Under the pieces are notes generated by a model, which saw nothing but the letters and a program-made list of their open reading frames with translations, searched no databases and was not told the origin of the DNA. Of a stretch of DNA of 15,057 bases, positions 14,264-15,057 are shown piece after piece (within the stretch, counting starts at the first letter, position 1; every line of letters starts with the position of its first letter). The stretch is from Candidatus Bipolaricaulota bacterium (lineage in GTDB: Bacteria > Bipolaricaulota > Bipolaricaulia > UBA7950 > UBA9294), in contig WFSM01000106.1 of assembly GCA_015485945.1 (NCBI GenBank), forward strand, positions 1-15,057, given 5' to 3'. Position numbers and translations under genes: made by a program.

Positions 14264-14346
14264 GGTCCCCGAGCGCGGACGGCTTTCCGCCAGTCACGCC
14301 CGAGATATCCAGTCCACGCTCATCGCGGGCACAGCAACATTGATTA

Positions 14347-14375
14347 TTGACTCACCACATTCTCATCGCTAGACT
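14347..14375 (+). promoter_or_regulatory. Putative promoter upstream of the 51-codon ORF
   Basis: TTGACT (14347-14352) and TAGACT (14370-14375) are 17 nt apart. It could drive the small ORF starting at 14468. A 9-codon frame (ATG at 14394, MAKWLRRGD) lies between but has no supporting evidence. The rest of 14264-14467 holds nothing else I can support. Confidence 0.4.
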
Positions 14376-14467
14376 GGTTGAGGTTGGTGGTTAATGGCTA
14401 AGTGGTTGCGGCGCGGTGACTAAGGAGCCGCCCGGAGTGAGTAATACGCCAGGGACAAGGAGGCGTT

Positions 14468-14623
14468 ATGCTGGCGCAGCTGTTCGGCTGGGGGATGACG
14501 GTGTTCAAGTTGGAGATGGACGTCAGCGATCAACTGACCACGTCAACTCAAGTTGTCATCCGTTCGGGTACGTTTGGGGATCCGAGGCTGGAACTCACCC
14601 TCAGCTGGACCGCTCGGTGGTAA
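14468..14623 (+). CDS. Small ORF, 51 residues, resembling the C-terminal end of an outer-membrane beta-barrel
   Basis: Begins ATG after AAGGAGG (14457-14463) with 4 nt between and ends TAA at 14621. The last part alternates polar and hydrophobic residues, as in TVFKLEMDVS, TQVVIRSG and LELTLSWTARW, and stops on an aromatic residue, as do beta-barrel proteins recognised by the Bam machinery. There is no signal peptide, so on its own it could not be exported. It may be a remnant of a longer gene, with the N-terminal part lost, or a chance ORF. The in-frame upstream stop is at 14438, so the frame cannot extend far. No family was recognised. The gap 14624-14775 after it shows nothing I can support. 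Confidence 0.4.
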   Translation: MLAQLFGWGMTVFKLEMDVSDQLTTSTQVVIRSGTFGDPRLELTLSWTARW

Positions 14624-14775
14624 CTGGACAACCCACTTTCCCGGGTTAGTCGTTCCGACGGCAGAGCGTGCGGAGGAGCCTCTCAAAAGTAGGCCTACAG
14701 AGCCACAAAGGGTGTGGGAGGATCAGGTACCCCATCCGCGTCATGCGCCCGCACCGCCCAATATCCGCATAACTA

Positions 14776-14804
14776 TTGACCTCGATGGGAAAATTCTTTA
14801 TACT
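14776..14804 (+). promoter_or_regulatory. Putative promoter upstream of the riboswitch
   Basis: TTGACC (14776-14781) and TATACT (14799-14804) are 17 nt apart, a close match to the sigma70 consensus. Transcription would start near 14811, about 24 nt before the aptamer. Confidence 0.75.
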
Positions 14805-14834
14805 GAATGTTGAAGTCGTATTTTGGAGCTGGTG

Positions 14835-14914
14835 GATTCGGAAAAGGGCTATCCTGTCGTGAGGCAGGTGCGCAAAGCTGTCGGTCTCCCTGAGATCGGG
14901 CAGTTGCCCGAATC
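14835..14914 (+). ncRNA. c-di-GMP-I (GEMM-I) type riboswitch aptamer
   Basis: Closing stem P1 is GATTCGG (14835-14841) with CCGAATC (14908-14914), a perfect 7 bp. AGGGC (14845-14849) is followed by a P2 stem CCTGTC/GGCAGG (14853-14868) capped by the GNRA tetraloop GTGA. Then comes GCGCAAAGC (14870-14878), matching the GACGCAAAGC core of the family, and CGGTCT, matching CGGCCT of the Vibrio Vc2 aptamer. P3 is CGGTCTC/GAGATCG (14882-14898). The 3' part GGCAGTTGCCCGAA resembles the family's GGUAGC..UUACCGAA but is a few bases shorter. The bases equivalent to the ligand-contacting G20 and A47 are present. The aptamer would sense cyclic di-GMP and control the gene beyond the right edge. Differences: TAT where AAA is usual after GGGC, and a shortened P3 side. 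Confidence 0.72.
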
Positions 14915-14981
14915 GGGAAGGGACAGTGGCTGTAGTGGTGCGAGGCAGAAACAAAGACAGAATAATTCTGAGCTTGTGGTG

Positions 14982-15014
14982 ACGCTCTTCGTTATCCAAA
15001 GGGCGTTTTGTTTT
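14982..15014 (+). terminator. Intrinsic terminator, expression platform of the riboswitch
   Basis: ACGCTCTT (14982-14989) pairs with AAGGGCGT (14999-15006) over 8 bp with one G-T, followed by TTTGTTTT. It can be extended by GGTGAC (14978-14983) with GTCACC (15015-15020). It lies 68 nt after the aptamer. A GGAGGAG site (15036-15042) follows, but no start codon with an open frame occurs before the window ends (GTG at 15044 meets TAG after two codons). Confidence 0.75.
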
Positions 15015-15057
15015 GTCACCAGCACGGTGACCACTGGAGGAGCGTGATATCGTAGTA

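Noticed and set aside
14118..14372. 84-codon plus-strand frame upstream of livG
   Set aside because: It lies across the livG promoter and leader, lacks a ribosome binding site, and resembles no protein.
14808..14908. Leader ORF starting at the ATG at 14808 before the riboswitch
   Set aside because: No ribosome binding site, and the predicted transcript starts after this ATG; the segment is better explained as the GEMM-type aptamer.
1..15057. tRNA or rRNA genes, CRISPR arrays, insertion sequences, phage genes
   Set aside because: None seen: no cloverleaf-like segments, no regularly spaced repeats, and no transposase or integrase motifs in any convincing frame.

Overview
The window is about 59% GC by impression and carries a dense bacterial chromosomal segment. 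The secreted proteins have Sec-type signal peptides. The solute-binding protein LivJ lacks a lipobox cysteine, which fits a diderm with a periplasm. Gene content (hut genes, a full branched-chain amino acid ABC importer, a choice-of-anchor Q type beta-helix protein, a c-di-GMP-type riboswitch) suggests an amino-acid-using bacterium of a deep-branching or candidate phylum. Bipolaricaulota would be one guess, but I cannot place it from sequence alone.

Layout. (1) Positions 1-1258, minus strand: the first codons of ispE, preceded by hutI with an ATGA overlap. (2) Positions 1259-1333: a divergent promoter region whose two -35 boxes lie on the same bases. (3) Positions 1334-7593, plus strand: a tight cluster hutH-era-GNAT acetyltransferase-deoC-recO-atpC-fabF with overlaps or short gaps, probably one operon. 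(4) Positions 7664-8863, minus strand: a secreted right-handed beta-helix protein. (5) Positions 9030-10620, plus strand: promoter, structured leader with a small leader-peptide ORF, intrinsic terminator, livJ, terminator. (6) Positions 10653-14263, minus strand: livG-livF-livH-livM, transcribed towards livJ, behind its own promoter, leader-peptide ORF and intrinsic terminator. (7) Positions 14347-15057: a 51-codon ORF that looks like the C-terminal end of an outer-membrane beta-barrel, then a promoter, a c-di-GMP-I (GEMM) type aptamer and a terminator controlling a gene beyond the edge.

The most interesting element is a pair of unannotated leader peptides in front of the two halves of the Liv importer. 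Both have a Shine-Dalgarno site, and both carry an aromatic/branched-chain motif at exactly the same residues (17-25: LVYWITLFA before livJ, CSYFMTIWA before livG). In both, the stop codon lies in a hairpin and an intrinsic terminator begins about 32 nt after the stop. This looks like matched ribosome-mediated attenuation that would coordinate the binding protein with the membrane and ATPase subunits, sensing a mix of hydrophobic amino acids rather than one. I could not find a convincing antiterminator by eye, so the mechanism is inferred.
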